In this document: in pieces, positions 35,938 through 46,273 of the stretch
How positions within the stretch are numbered: position 1 is the first letter of the stretch
How the letters are laid out: every line of letters begins with the position of its first letter
Assembly: GCA_019116805.1 (NCBI GenBank)
Contig: DXAV01000022.1
Span: 1-59,221 of the forward strand
Length of the DNA stretch: 59,221 nucleotides
Direction of reading: 5' to 3'
DNA from: Candidatus Bacteroides merdavium
GTDB taxonomy: Bacteria > Bacteroidota > Bacteroidia > Bacteroidales > Bacteroidaceae
Position numbers and translations under genes: made by a program
Notes under the pieces: model-generated
What the model was told of the DNA's origin: nothing
Database searches by the model: none
The model's input: only the letters and a program-made list of their open reading frames with translations

Positions 35938-38211
35938 TCATTCTCTCTTTATCACCTCCGCCGGATTGAGTCTCATGACTTGCCAAATCTTCATACCTAA
36001 GGTAACGACTACCAGACTGCCTACCGAAATGAACATCAGCAAGGGCCATTCCCAACGATAAATGCAGTCCAGGGTATAACGGCCCAGCACCGTTTTCATG
36101 GAGAGGAAAAGCAGCGGATAGACCAGCAGGAAAGTGAAGGCAAACAGCAGGATGTAAACCTTGCCGAACATCCAGGCAATGTTTCTCGGAGTGGCTCCGT
36201 TGATTTTGCGGATGGCCACTTCCTTCAGGCGGGCTACCGTGTCCATGGAGATGGCGGAGAAAATACTGAGTACCACTAACAGCAGGCTGACAACTGCCAG
36301 TACCGACATGGCCACGCGCATGGTCTTGATGATATTCAGACCTTCGTCGGACTCATCCAACATCATCAGGTCAATCGGCAGGGTGGACGGTACAAATTCG
36401 CGGCACAGGTCGTCCAGCCGCTTCAGGAAGGCAGGCAGGTCGGTCGCTTCGGTTACCTTTATATAATAGAGTTGTGCATCGGTACTGGGCATAAAAACAG
36501 AACCCGTGTATTTGGGGTCTTCCACCTCGTTGAACAATGCCTTGTAAATGCCTGCTATCCGATAATCCTTGTTATCCAGGCGGACAGTTCCCGCATTGCC
36601 GTCGGCATCCAGCAGCCGCTTGAAGGCTTCGCTTACATAAACCTCGCCTGAAGCATCATCGGGGACTACCTTCCCTTGCATCGGTATATGGAAGAAACGG
36701 AAGTAACGGGGACTGCCGCTGGACATGACGATACGGGCTATGCTCTTGTCCTTGCGTTCGTATTCGGTATAAACGTGGAAGTTGAACGGATTGGAAATGC
36801 AATAACTGATGATGTCTTCCACTTCGGGCATCTTGCGTACCTCTGTCAGAATGGGTTGTATGTTGTTTTCCAGGTATTGGGTCTTCAGGGGAAGCACCAC
36901 AATCCGTTCCTGCTCCCCGTCGGACAAGGGATTATACATCTTGTCGAACAGCAATTCGTTCGACGCGAGCCAGGTCAGTGCGACACCCCCCGCAAAGAAC
37001 ATGGAGATGACCAGCTGCAGACCGATCATCGCATTGCGGAACGTGTGTCTTTTGCGGCTCTGCTGGAGGAAGGCATACAAGGACACCTGACGCAGCTTGC
37101 GCAGCGGGAAGCTGACAATGAGCAGACAGACCGCCACGACGACCAGATAAACCTTCAGTTGGGTCAGATAGACATCCTGCAAACGGATATCCGGCACTTC
37201 GTCCATGGGCAGAAGACTGTATGCCAGGCCGAATGTCCATTCCGTCAGCAGGAACGAGAGAAGCAGGGCGGCCGTCATCATCAGGATGACTTCCGACGCA
37301 AGCAGGCCATACAGGCCTTTGGTATCGGAACCCAGGCACTTGCGCAAGGCCAGTTCGCGCTGGCGGTTGAAGAACATCTGGATGGTGAACTTCAGGAAGT
37401 TGATTAAGCCCGACACCAGGATGAGGGAGACAACCAGCAGAAACAACAGCTTGGCAAGCAGGGTCTGTCCGTGCTGGCTACTTTCCGACTCGACCTGAAA
37501 CTTTATCGGTTTGCCTTGCGAATCGGGCCAGGCAATCTTTTCCAATAAGGACCGGAAGCTGTTCAGGTCCATCTTTTCGGGCCGGTAGCAACTGGCGTAC
37601 AGGATATGGTTGTCTGACGGTTTCGTTACAGGAAAGTAGCAGTCGGGAACCGTATTCGGATCTTTCCCCGTGGCCACACCTGCCACCTTGAACAATTGGC
37701 CCGACTGGTCGTTGACGACGCGCAAGGTCATGCCTGTCGGATCGGTGTTACCAAAAGCTTTCCGGGCAAAGGCTTCGGACAGCACGACGTCCGTAGGTCC
37801 GAATTCATTCGTTGCCCCCGTTACCGAAATGCCGTTGTAGGTATAGTAATAGGCGTCGGCATTGCGATAACGGACCAAGAAAGGACGCTCCTGCCCTTCC
37901 GGGTCGAAGAATACCACTTCCCGGGTACTCAATCCTTTGGAATAGGCTGTCACAGCTTCTACACCCGCATGCCGGAGTTCTTCCTCCATACGGGTAATCT
38001 GGTTGATGGAAAACGCCCAGTTGTTTGCCAACGAAAGATTCAACCGGCGGTCGTAGTGGGGACGGTGGTCGGTGGGGGCTACCGTCTCCACAAACTGATA
38101 GGTATAGCTGAAGCATACAATGCCGGCAGCCAGGCAGAGAGCCGATATCAGGCTCTGCATCTTGTACTTCATCAGGCTGCGGGCAGCCACTTTCAGGTAA
38201 TGTAGTATCAT
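35938..38211 (-). CDS. FtsX/MacB-type ABC permease 7 (double-length)
   Basis: The start at 38211 (MILHYLKVAARSLMKYKMQ) is preferred over the ATG four codons earlier because it matches the sibling N termini. The product is 757 residues and ends LNPAEVIKRE. The coupling segments are NRQRELALRKCLGSD near 300 and ARLKEVAIRKINGAT near 675. The first core begins with a distinctive FVETVAPTDHRPHYDRRLNL stretch not seen in the siblings, so it probably recognises different cargo or a different partner. The gene lies between permeases 6 and 8 with gaps of under 30 bp. Confidence 0.87.
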   Translation of the reverse strand: MILHYLKVAARSLMKYKMQSLISALCLAAGIVCFSYTYQFVETVAPTDHRPHYDRRLNLSLANNWAFSINQITRMEEELRHAGVEAVTAYSKGLSTREVVFFDPEGQERPFLVRYRNADAYYYTYNGISVTGATNEFGPTDVVLSEAFARKAFGNTDPTGMTLRVVNDQSGQLFKVAGVATGKDPNTVPDCYFPVTKPSDNHILYASCYRPEKMDLNSFRSLLEKIAWPDSQGKPIKFQVESESSQHGQTLLAKLLFLLVVSLILVSGLINFLKFTIQMFFNRQRELALRKCLGSDTKGLYGLLASEVILMMTAALLLSFLLTEWTFGLAYSLLPMDEVPDIRLQDVYLTQLKVYLVVVAVCLLIVSFPLRKLRQVSLYAFLQQSRKRHTFRNAMIGLQLVISMFFAGGVALTWLASNELLFDKMYNPLSDGEQERIVVLPLKTQYLENNIQPILTEVRKMPEVEDIISYCISNPFNFHVYTEYERKDKSIARIVMSSGSPRYFRFFHIPMQGKVVPDDASGEVYVSEAFKRLLDADGNAGTVRLDNKDYRIAGIYKALFNEVEDPKYTGSVFMPSTDAQLYYIKVTEATDLPAFLKRLDDLCREFVPSTLPIDLMMLDESDEGLNIIKTMRVAMSVLAVVSLLLVVLSIFSAISMDTVARLKEVAIRKINGATPRNIAWMFGKVYILLFAFTFLLVYPLLFLSMKTVLGRYTLDCIYRWEWPLLMFISVGSLVVVTLGMKIWQVMRLNPAEVIKRE

Positions 38212-38240
38212 TCTTTGTATCATTATTTATTCTGTGTTTA

Positions 38241-40637
38241 TCATTCTCTCTTTATCACCTCCGCCGGATTCTGTCGCGCCGTACGCAGGATGCGGAAGAT
38301 AACCGTCAGCGCCGTAACAGCTGCCACCAGAACAAAGACGCCGGTCCAGTAGAAGAAACCGCAGTCGAAGAACACGATGTACATCCGCTTCCATTGCTGC
38401 AACAGGAACCCGACCAGCGGGAAGGCCAGCAGGGCACTGACGGCCAGCAGCACGATGTACAGGCGGGCGAAGAGCAGCATGATCTGCGGTACCCCCGCTC
38501 CGTTCACCTTGCGGATGGCTACCTCCTTCTGCCGGCGTTCGGTGTCGAGCGTGATGCTCGAATAGACACCCAGCAGCGTGATGAGGATGCTGACCACGGC
38601 AAAGAACAGCACGATGTTCTTCATCGTATATTCCAGCGGCTGACGGTCGTGGATGTCGTCGAGCAACGTGCCTACCCGTACAGGCACGCTTTCGGGCAAA
38701 GCCTCACGGAGCAGTTGCTCCACCCGGGCCTTGACTTCCTGTACCTGGCCACTGTGGCACTTCAGATAGCAGTGCCCGATGTAGTCGGACGGATTGTAAG
38801 GGAGGAAGACGTAACCGATGCTCTTCGAATAGGTGTCGGTCTGGAAAGGCGCACAGATGCCGCATACGCTATAGTCGCGTTGCGAGTCGTAAAGAGGCAT
38901 CCCCAGTATGTCTTTCTCCATCCGTTGCTGCCAGGTACGGTCGGCCACGATATCGGCTTCCGTCTTCGGAGCGCGTCCCTGCTCCAGCGGGATATTCATG
39001 AAGGAGAAGAAATTGGCGGGAACACGCATCACTTCAACTTCTATCCATGAGTTGTCGTTGCCTTTCTCGGTCATCATCAGGTTGCCCGACGAACCTCCCA
39101 GATAACTGACGTCTGCCAGCAGCGCATCTTCTACAGCAGCCAGACTCTTGAAGCGGCCGACCAAGCTCTGCTTTTCCGCATTGTTCAGGCAGGAGTAATC
39201 CAGCGGGATGCTGAGGATGGAAGCCTTCTCCTGCATGGAGAGGGTGTGCAGCAGGGTGTCGCTTGTCTTCTCGGACTGCAGGTAGAGGGCCGCTGACAGG
39301 GCGACAAACAGCCAGCAGAGAAAGAACTGTACCCCCAGCATGAAGTTGCGCCCCCGATGGCTCTGACGTCTGCGCCGGCCGCCATTGAGTCCGTCCTGCA
39401 CCGATATGCGGCGGATGCGCAGTGTGGCCACCAGGCAGATACCTGCGCAAAGCAGTACCAGCAACCCGATGTATTGGACGGCATGACGCATGAGCAGCGA
39501 CTTGCTGAACGTCATCGACATGAATTCGACGGAATAGTCCAGCCGCCCGTCGGTCACTTCGATGCCCCACAGCATCAGCAACGAGGCTGCCAGTACCACC
39601 AGCAAAGACTGTACGAAGAGCAGGGTGAAGAGCTGTCCGCCGCTGCATCCGTTCACCTTCATCACGCTGAACTCTTTCGTGCGGTTGAAGTAGGAACCGA
39701 TTAGGAAATGGAAGAAGTTGAGCAGACCCACCAGCAGGATGAGCAGTCCCATGGTGCCTGTAATCCAGCTGGTGACGGACAGCTGCCTGTGCTCGTAGGG
39801 AAAGCGTCCGATGGGAAATACTTGTGCTTCATAGTCCCTGTCGTACAGCTGCCAGCTGTAGCCGCGCTGCATGAACTGCTCTTCCAACTGACGGATGTCG
39901 GCATCGGGTGCCAGCAGGGCAAAGGTGTTGCCTCCCGTCATCTCGTGACGGCTGTTGCTTTGCAGCAGGCCTTCGCTGTCGTTCAGCACCAGCATGTCCA
40001 TCGTTTCCATGAAGTGGAGGGAATTGTTGAGCGGCGTGTCGTCCATGACGGCCTGCACGGTATAGGTGATGCCTCCGTCGTGGGGAGTGACCGATGGCGA
40101 GGTGGGCAGCCGGCGGGTCATGACACATGTCTTTCCGATGGCTTCGGCCTCGCTGCCGAAGATGCGGACGGCCGTCGAACGGCTCATCACCAGCGCATTG
40201 GGCGTATGGCTGGCCCCCTCCCAGCTTCCGGCCACGATGCGGGGCGTAAAGATGCGGGCATAGAGGCTGTCCGTCTCCATCCGCTTCAACTCGTAGGGCA
40301 AGGTCTTGCCGGGCCTTACCTCGATGTCGAAGGGCATTTGGCGGGGATAGGTGACAAACGAAAGGGCCTCTACCCCCTTTGCCCAGCCGCGCATGTCCTC
40401 GCAGAGCGGTGCGGGCGTGCCGGAGAAATAATGGTCCTGTTCGCTATCGTACAAACTAATCTGTATAATCCGCTTGTAGTTGTCGAAACAATGGTTGGCG
40501 GACTGTATGAAACGGCTGCAATACAGGCAGACGCAGAAGCTGAACAGGCCCACAGCCAGTCCGATGATGGAAATGACGTTCTGCGTTCTGTATTTCAGCA
40601 GGTTTCTGATGGCAAGTGTAACGTAATGTAGTATCAT
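38241..40637 (-). CDS. FtsX/MacB-type ABC permease 8 (double-length)
   Basis: The 798-residue protein starts MILHYVTLAIRNLLKYRTQ and ends RQNPAEVIKRE. It is the first permease after the adaptor gene in transcription order. The coupling segments are NRTKEFSVMKVNGCS near 325 and ERRQKEVAIRKVNGAG near 710. The first is unusual in having FSVMKVNG where siblings have LALR, so the two halves may contact the ATPase differently. TM1 is cysteine-rich (FSFCVCLYC). The gene follows the adaptor gene by 83 bp. Confidence 0.87.
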   Translation of the reverse strand: MILHYVTLAIRNLLKYRTQNVISIIGLAVGLFSFCVCLYCSRFIQSANHCFDNYKRIIQISLYDSEQDHYFSGTPAPLCEDMRGWAKGVEALSFVTYPRQMPFDIEVRPGKTLPYELKRMETDSLYARIFTPRIVAGSWEGASHTPNALVMSRSTAVRIFGSEAEAIGKTCVMTRRLPTSPSVTPHDGGITYTVQAVMDDTPLNNSLHFMETMDMLVLNDSEGLLQSNSRHEMTGGNTFALLAPDADIRQLEEQFMQRGYSWQLYDRDYEAQVFPIGRFPYEHRQLSVTSWITGTMGLLILLVGLLNFFHFLIGSYFNRTKEFSVMKVNGCSGGQLFTLLFVQSLLVVLAASLLMLWGIEVTDGRLDYSVEFMSMTFSKSLLMRHAVQYIGLLVLLCAGICLVATLRIRRISVQDGLNGGRRRRQSHRGRNFMLGVQFFLCWLFVALSAALYLQSEKTSDTLLHTLSMQEKASILSIPLDYSCLNNAEKQSLVGRFKSLAAVEDALLADVSYLGGSSGNLMMTEKGNDNSWIEVEVMRVPANFFSFMNIPLEQGRAPKTEADIVADRTWQQRMEKDILGMPLYDSQRDYSVCGICAPFQTDTYSKSIGYVFLPYNPSDYIGHCYLKCHSGQVQEVKARVEQLLREALPESVPVRVGTLLDDIHDRQPLEYTMKNIVLFFAVVSILITLLGVYSSITLDTERRQKEVAIRKVNGAGVPQIMLLFARLYIVLLAVSALLAFPLVGFLLQQWKRMYIVFFDCGFFYWTGVFVLVAAVTALTVIFRILRTARQNPAEVIKRE

Positions 40638-40720
40638 ATTTCTATTCTATCATATTCTTCTTATTGCTCTTCTTTCGAAGCGTTTCTAAGATTATTCCAA
40701 AGTCAGGATGGAAGTTCCGT

Positions 40721-41968
40721 TTACAACACCAGCTCCTCGGCATCGCCAAAGTTATCGTATCCGGTCGTAATCACCCAGTCGCCGGGCTGGAGGCCGTCGG
40801 TCACTTCGTATTGCTGCGGGTTCTGTCGGCCGATGGTGAGAGGCACGCGCACGGCACGCGTCTTGTCCTTGTTCAGCTTGTAGATCCACTGCCCGCCCGT
40901 AGCCTGGTAGAAGTTGCCGCGGGGAATGACGAGGGCGTCTTCGGGCTGTCCCAGCTCGATCTGTACGCGGAAGCTCTTGCCCACGCGGACGTTGTCGGGC
41001 ATGTCGGCGGTGAAGACGAGATCGACGTCGAACATGCGGTCCTTCACCTCGGGCACCACCTTGGTGATCTTCAGCGGATAGCGCTTGCCCTGATAGAGGA
41101 TGGTGGCGGGCAGGCCGGTGGTGATGCGGTCGATGTAGTATTCGCTGAGCGAGGTATGGACCTTGAACTGGTCGAGCACCTTGATTTCGCCGATGCTCTC
41201 GCCGGACTGTACCTGCTGGCCGGGCGTCACGCTGACGAAGCTGAGCTGCCCGCTGATGGGGGCGCACACCACCAGGTCGTTCAAGCGCTGGCGCGAACGT
41301 TCGTACTTCTTCTGTTCGCGGTCGCGGTCGTTCAGCAGCAGGTCGCGGCGGATGATGGAGACGGCTGAGTCGTGGCGCAGGCTCTGGCGTTGCAGGCGGG
41401 CAGTCTTCTCCTTGTAGCGGTATTCGTCTTCGGACACCTGAAGCTGGGCCTTGCTCTTGATGCCCATGCGGAACTCTTCTTTCTCCAGCTCGAAGCTCTT
41501 GCGCAGCTTCTCCAGTTCGTAGTCGGTCTGCAGGGCCTGCTGTTGCAGGGTAAGGCTCTGCTGTTCCATCTCGATTTCTTTCTCGCGGTAGGTGATGAGT
41601 TGCTTCTCCCACTCGTCGCGCTGGTCTTCGATGGTGCGCAGCAGGTCGAGGTTCTCCAGCACGAGGATGGTGTCGCCCTGCTTCATCATGTTGCCCTCCT
41701 CGCCCACGATGCGGCTCACGCTGCCCGCCTCGCGGGCGTTGACCTTGATGGTGAGGATGGGCTGTACGAGTCCTTCGACGTCAACATACTCCATGAACTT
41801 GTCGTTTTTCACTTCGGCCATCTGCAGGTTCTCGGGGTCGATACGCAGCTTGCGCGGTCCGGCCGAGAGGATGATGACGTAAATCAGGAAGGCGGTAAAG
41901 ACCACTCCGCCTGCCAGGTAGTAACGGTAACGGATGTACCAGGGTTTCTTTTCAAGTTTGATATCCAT
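40721..41968 (-). CDS. Membrane-fusion (HlyD/MacA-like) periplasmic adaptor
   Basis: The 415-residue protein has one N-terminal TM anchor (about residues 15-35) and then the adaptor plan. The first lipoyl half is at about 65-105 (VNAREAGSVSRIVGEEGNMMKQGDTILVLE). A long coiled-coil hairpin of Glu, Lys and Arg heptads spans about 110-225. The second lipoyl half (VVCAPISGQLSFVSVTPGQQVQSGE) is followed by a beta-barrel and a membrane-proximal domain ending LQPGDWVITTGYDNF. It should link the inner membrane permeases to the TolC-like channel encoded immediately upstream. The 244-bp gap to tolC is unusually long for this operon and contains a repeat/hairpin region. Confidence 0.93.
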   Translation of the reverse strand: MDIKLEKKPWYIRYRYYLAGGVVFTAFLIYVIILSAGPRKLRIDPENLQMAEVKNDKFMEYVDVEGLVQPILTIKVNAREAGSVSRIVGEEGNMMKQGDTILVLENLDLLRTIEDQRDEWEKQLITYREKEIEMEQQSLTLQQQALQTDYELEKLRKSFELEKEEFRMGIKSKAQLQVSEDEYRYKEKTARLQRQSLRHDSAVSIIRRDLLLNDRDREQKKYERSRQRLNDLVVCAPISGQLSFVSVTPGQQVQSGESIGEIKVLDQFKVHTSLSEYYIDRITTGLPATILYQGKRYPLKITKVVPEVKDRMFDVDLVFTADMPDNVRVGKSFRVQIELGQPEDALVIPRGNFYQATGGQWIYKLNKDKTRAVRVPLTIGRQNPQQYEVTDGLQPGDWVITTGYDNFGDAEELVL

Positions 41969-42024
41969 AATCGTATGGTGTTTTTATATTTTTAATTACA
42001 AGTGATGCGAAATGTTCATGGCGG

Positions 42025-42112
42025 TATAGGATTGAGAGGGGCTCAGTCCTACACTGAGGGTATCTCTATCCTGCACTGAGGTCGCCTCAGTGCAGGATAG
42101 AGGGTCGTTGTT
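42025..42112. repeat. Hairpin and 22-bp-spaced repeat region between tolC and adaptor genes
   Basis: TCCTACACTGAGG (42047) and TCCTGCACTGAGG (42069) are direct copies 22 bp apart. AGGAT-type half units flank them in the inverse sense at 42028 and 42094. This yields two hairpins: a 10-bp stem (42027-42036 with 42042-42051, one wobble) and a perfect 18-bp stem with a 3-nt loop (42064-42081 with 42085-42102). The arrangement resembles the other 22-bp arrays of the window but with alternating orientation. It may act as an attenuator or processing site in the operon. Confidence 0.75.
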
Positions 42113-42212
42113 CGTATCTTGTTCATATACAGCTACTTGCTATTGTTTCTGTTCTTGGTTATAATAATTTACATTTGTCGGGCCGGCCTGTTGTCGGAAG
42201 GGGGGCGGAACG

Positions 42213-43685
42213 TTATTTTAACAGTGCCTCCAGGTCTTCTTCCAACGGGCGGTTTTGCCCGAAGTCGTAGAGCGTGAGGCTGCGCAGGGTGTAGTACAGG
42301 CTCCAGTAGTCGTAGAGAGCCGTCACGTAACTCCGGCGGGCGGCATCCTTCTCGGTGATGGAGGCGTTGAGGTCGAGTACGGTGGACTGTCCCAGCAGGT
42401 AGAGGCGGCGGGCCACGTCGGCACGGCGCTGGGCTGTGGCGTCTGTGCGGGCAGCAATGTGGACGCGCTGGGCCTGTAGGTTGAACTGCTTTACCAGTTT
42501 GCGGATGTTCAGGTCGAAGTCGGTCTTGTCTTGTTCCACTTGCGTCTGAACCAGGTCGCGGTTGCTCTTGGCCACCCGTACCTGTCCCTTGCCGCGCCCC
42601 CAGTCGAGGATGGGCAGCGAGATGCCGAGGCTGACGTACTGCTGGTCCATGGGGTCGCGCCAGGCGTTCTTCCAGCGGTCGGCCGTCTGTGTCAGACCGA
42701 AGCGCAGGTAGATGTCCGCCTTCAGGCCGGCGTTGGCTCGGGCTTGGGCCACGGCACTCTCACTCTCTATCTTGCGGCGCTGCATGTTTTCGATGTCGGG
42801 ACTGTTCTGGGCGGCCAGCAGTAGCGCCTCGTTGAGGTCGATTTGAAGATCGGGCACAAAGTCCTCGATGCGGACCTTCAGCTCCACGTCCTGCTGGATG
42901 CCCAGGTACGAACGGAGCTCCTGCATGGCGTTGTCCACCTCGATGCGGGCGTTCATGCGGTTGGTCTCTTCGGTGAGTTTGTTTATTTCGAGTTGCAGCA
43001 TCTCGTTCTCGCTGATGGTGCCGATGTCGTAACGGCCGCGTGCATATATATATAAGGTGTCGGCGTTGGCGTAGTTGGTGCTGGCTATCTCATAATTGCT
43101 TTGCGCCGTGGCCAGGGCGAAGAATTTCTCTGTGGCGGCGGCGGCTACCAGCTCCAGCGTTTCGACGTATCGCTTGCGAGCCTCGCGATAACGCACGGGT
43201 TCGATGCGGCGGTCCCACTTCAGCGAGTTGTAGCCGAAGAGTGATTGCCTGTAGCCGATGTTGATGGGGGAAGTCTGATAGGAATGGCTCTTGTCGCTGA
43301 AGAGGTCGATGCGTTGTGCCGATGTCTCCACGAAGAAGGTACCGCCTGTCCAGGGCACGTTCTGCGTCAGGCTCAGGGTCAGGTCACTGGCGAGCAGGTT
43401 CTGCTCCACGAACTTCACGCTTCCGTCGCCCAGTGTCACCTTGTTGATGGCGCGGTCCAGGTAAGGATTAGACGTCAGCGTCAGGTTGGGCAGGTAGTTG
43501 GCGCGGTAGTAGCGATAGTTCCAGTAGGAAGAACGGAAGCTGTGGCGGGCACTCTGTGCGTCGGGCGACTGCTCCTGCGCGTGGCGGATGGTCTGCTGCA
43601 AGGTCAGCTCTAGGGTCTCCTGGGCGTGGAGGACTGTTCCCATGCCGCAAGTGGCCGCTATCAGTAAAAGGATACGTTTGAACAT
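42213..43685 (-). CDS. TolC-family outer membrane efflux protein
   Basis: The 490-residue protein has a signal peptide (about residues 1-21, ending LHAQ) and the duplicated TolC/OEP domain. Each half has long amphipathic helices (IRHAQEQSPDAQSARHSF near 33-50; ALLLAAQNSPDIENMQRRKIE near 285-305) and a membrane strand region. It is predicted to form the outer membrane exit duct for the export system. It is the first gene of the minus-strand operon, 17 nt after the start predicted from the sigma-54-type promoter at 43713-43729. An AGGAAAA ribosome-binding sequence stands just before the ATG. Confidence 0.93.
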   Translation of the reverse strand: MFKRILLLIAATCGMGTVLHAQETLELTLQQTIRHAQEQSPDAQSARHSFRSSYWNYRYYRANYLPNLTLTSNPYLDRAINKVTLGDGSVKFVEQNLLASDLTLSLTQNVPWTGGTFFVETSAQRIDLFSDKSHSYQTSPINIGYRQSLFGYNSLKWDRRIEPVRYREARKRYVETLELVAAAATEKFFALATAQSNYEIASTNYANADTLYIYARGRYDIGTISENEMLQLEINKLTEETNRMNARIEVDNAMQELRSYLGIQQDVELKVRIEDFVPDLQIDLNEALLLAAQNSPDIENMQRRKIESESAVAQARANAGLKADIYLRFGLTQTADRWKNAWRDPMDQQYVSLGISLPILDWGRGKGQVRVAKSNRDLVQTQVEQDKTDFDLNIRKLVKQFNLQAQRVHIAARTDATAQRRADVARRLYLLGQSTVLDLNASITEKDAARRSYVTALYDYWSLYYTLRSLTLYDFGQNRPLEEDLEALLK

Positions 43686-43712
43686 AGTTTTTCCTGTTTT
43701 TGCCAGGATACT

Positions 43713-43729
43713 ATCAAATATTGTGCCAA
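43713..43729 (-). promoter_or_regulatory. Sigma-54-type promoter for the export operon
   Basis: On the minus strand the sequence TTGGCACAATATTTGAT matches the sigma-54 consensus YTGGCACGRNNNTTGCW at all but two fixed positions (A for G after GGCAC, and A for C at -12). The GG and the -12 dinucleotide have the right 10-bp spacing. The predicted start is near 43702, 17 nt before the tolC ATG. The divergent gene encodes a sigma-54 activator. Confidence 0.75.
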
Positions 43730-43784
43730 ACTGTTAAGTGCTTGTTACACAGGAAACAGGCTGTTTCTGTCCTGAAGAATGTGC

Positions 43785-43819
43785 GTGCACTATCGCACAA
43801 AAATAGTGCGGAAGCGCAC
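43785..43819. promoter_or_regulatory. Twin NtrC-like enhancer sites
   Basis: GTGC-ACTATC-GCAC (43785-43798) and GTGC-GGAAGC-GCAC (43806-43819) are two palindromes with the same 4-6-4 plan. Their starts are 21 bp apart, so they lie on one face of the helix. Their centres are about 90 and 111 bp upstream of the predicted sigma-54 start, a typical enhancer distance. The outer copy also borders the regulator gene's own promoter. Confidence 0.75.
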
Positions 43820-43842
43820 GCACAGCACACGGATATTATGCG

Positions 43843-43850
43843 TATCTTTG
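43843..43850 (+). promoter_or_regulatory. -7 element for the response regulator gene
   Basis: TATCTTTG is an exact TAnnTTTG match about 20 bp before the regulator start. Its -33 position falls on GCAC at 43820-43823, next to the second palindrome, so bound regulator would cover it and could repress its own gene. Confidence 0.6.
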
Positions 43851-43869
43851 TCCCAGCACACAATGTATC

Positions 43870-45242
<1,373 letters not shown>

Positions 45243-45246
<4 letters not shown>

Positions 45247-46208
45247 GACGTTATTCACTCATTGTGATTCTCCACATTCTTGTCATCGCTCTGCTGGCGG
45301 TAGGACTCTACTTGCTGGCTGTCAGGGGGCTGTGGTTCAGTGCCCTGATGGTATTCTTTGTGCTGGTGGTCACGGGTTTTAACCTTTACCGCATGCAGAT
45401 GGTACAGATACGCATGATGCGCCATTTGGCCGAAAGCCTGCGTTTCGATGACATGATGCTCTCTTTTCGCTCCCCTTATCGCAACCGTTCGATGGAGCAG
45501 ATGGTGGACGAACTGTCCGAAGCCATGCGAAACTTCCGCATGCACGTGCTGGAACACAACGAGATGGCTGCCTGGCAGAAGCTGATACGTGTGCTGACGC
45601 ACGAAATCATGAACTCGCTGACGCCTATCATTTCCCTGTCCGAAACGCTGTGCGAACGTGAAGTGGACGAACGTAGCTATAGCCTGATGCATCAGGGAAT
45701 GCAAACCATTCACCGGCGTAGCAAGGGATTGCTGGAGTTTGTGGAGAATTATCGAAAACTGACCCGCCTGCCTGCTCCTGTGCGCCGTCCGGTATTGCTT
45801 ACTGAGTTGTTGATGGACCTGCGCAAGCTTTTTCCCGAAGAATACATCCACATTGAGTCTCCGGCCGAAGAACGTACTTTGCAGATAGACCGTACACAGA
45901 TTGAGCAGGTACTCATCAATCTGATAAAGAATGCGCGTGAAGCGTGTGCTAAATGCGAACATCCTTTGATTGAGGTGAAAGTGCTGCCTGCACAGTCATG
46001 GCAATGCCGTATTATTGTCAGTGACAACGGTGAGGGGATTTTGCCTGAGGTGCTGGACAAGGTTTTTGTTCCTTTCTTTACCACTAAATCCGGAGGGCAG
46101 GGGATAGGCTTGAGCTTGTGCAAACAAATCATGAACCGCCATGGCGGGAACATTACGGTGCAGTCTGCCGTGGGGCAGGGGTCCTGTTTCACCCTCCTGT
46201 TCGGATGA
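45243..46208 (+). CDS. Histidine kinase with minimal membrane sensor
   Basis: The 321-residue inner membrane kinase has only two TM helices (about 5-27 and 30-48) with a loop of two or three residues, so there is no periplasmic sensor domain. After a short linker the dimerisation domain carries His120 in the box LTHEIMNSLTP. The ATPase domain has the N box QVLINLIKNAREA, the G1 box DNGEGI, FVPFFTTKSGG and the G2 box GQGIGLSLC. Its start overlaps the regulator stop, so the two are translationally coupled partners. The build resembles intramembrane-sensing kinases that read the state of an ABC permease. That role here is inference from the neighbouring permeases. Confidence 0.93.
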
Positions 46209-46210
46209 AA

Positions 46211-46252
46211 AAGGAACGGGGATACTCTTTCGCAGAGCGTCCCCGTTCTTTC
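46211..46252. terminator. Bidirectional terminator between kinase gene and secDF
   Basis: GAACGGGGA (46214-46222) and TCCCCGTTC (46240-46248) form a 9-bp GC-rich stem flanked by AAAAAGG and TTTCT, in the 65-bp gap between two convergent genes. Confidence 0.8.
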
Positions 46253-46273
46253 TGATACTTAGAAATAATTTGC

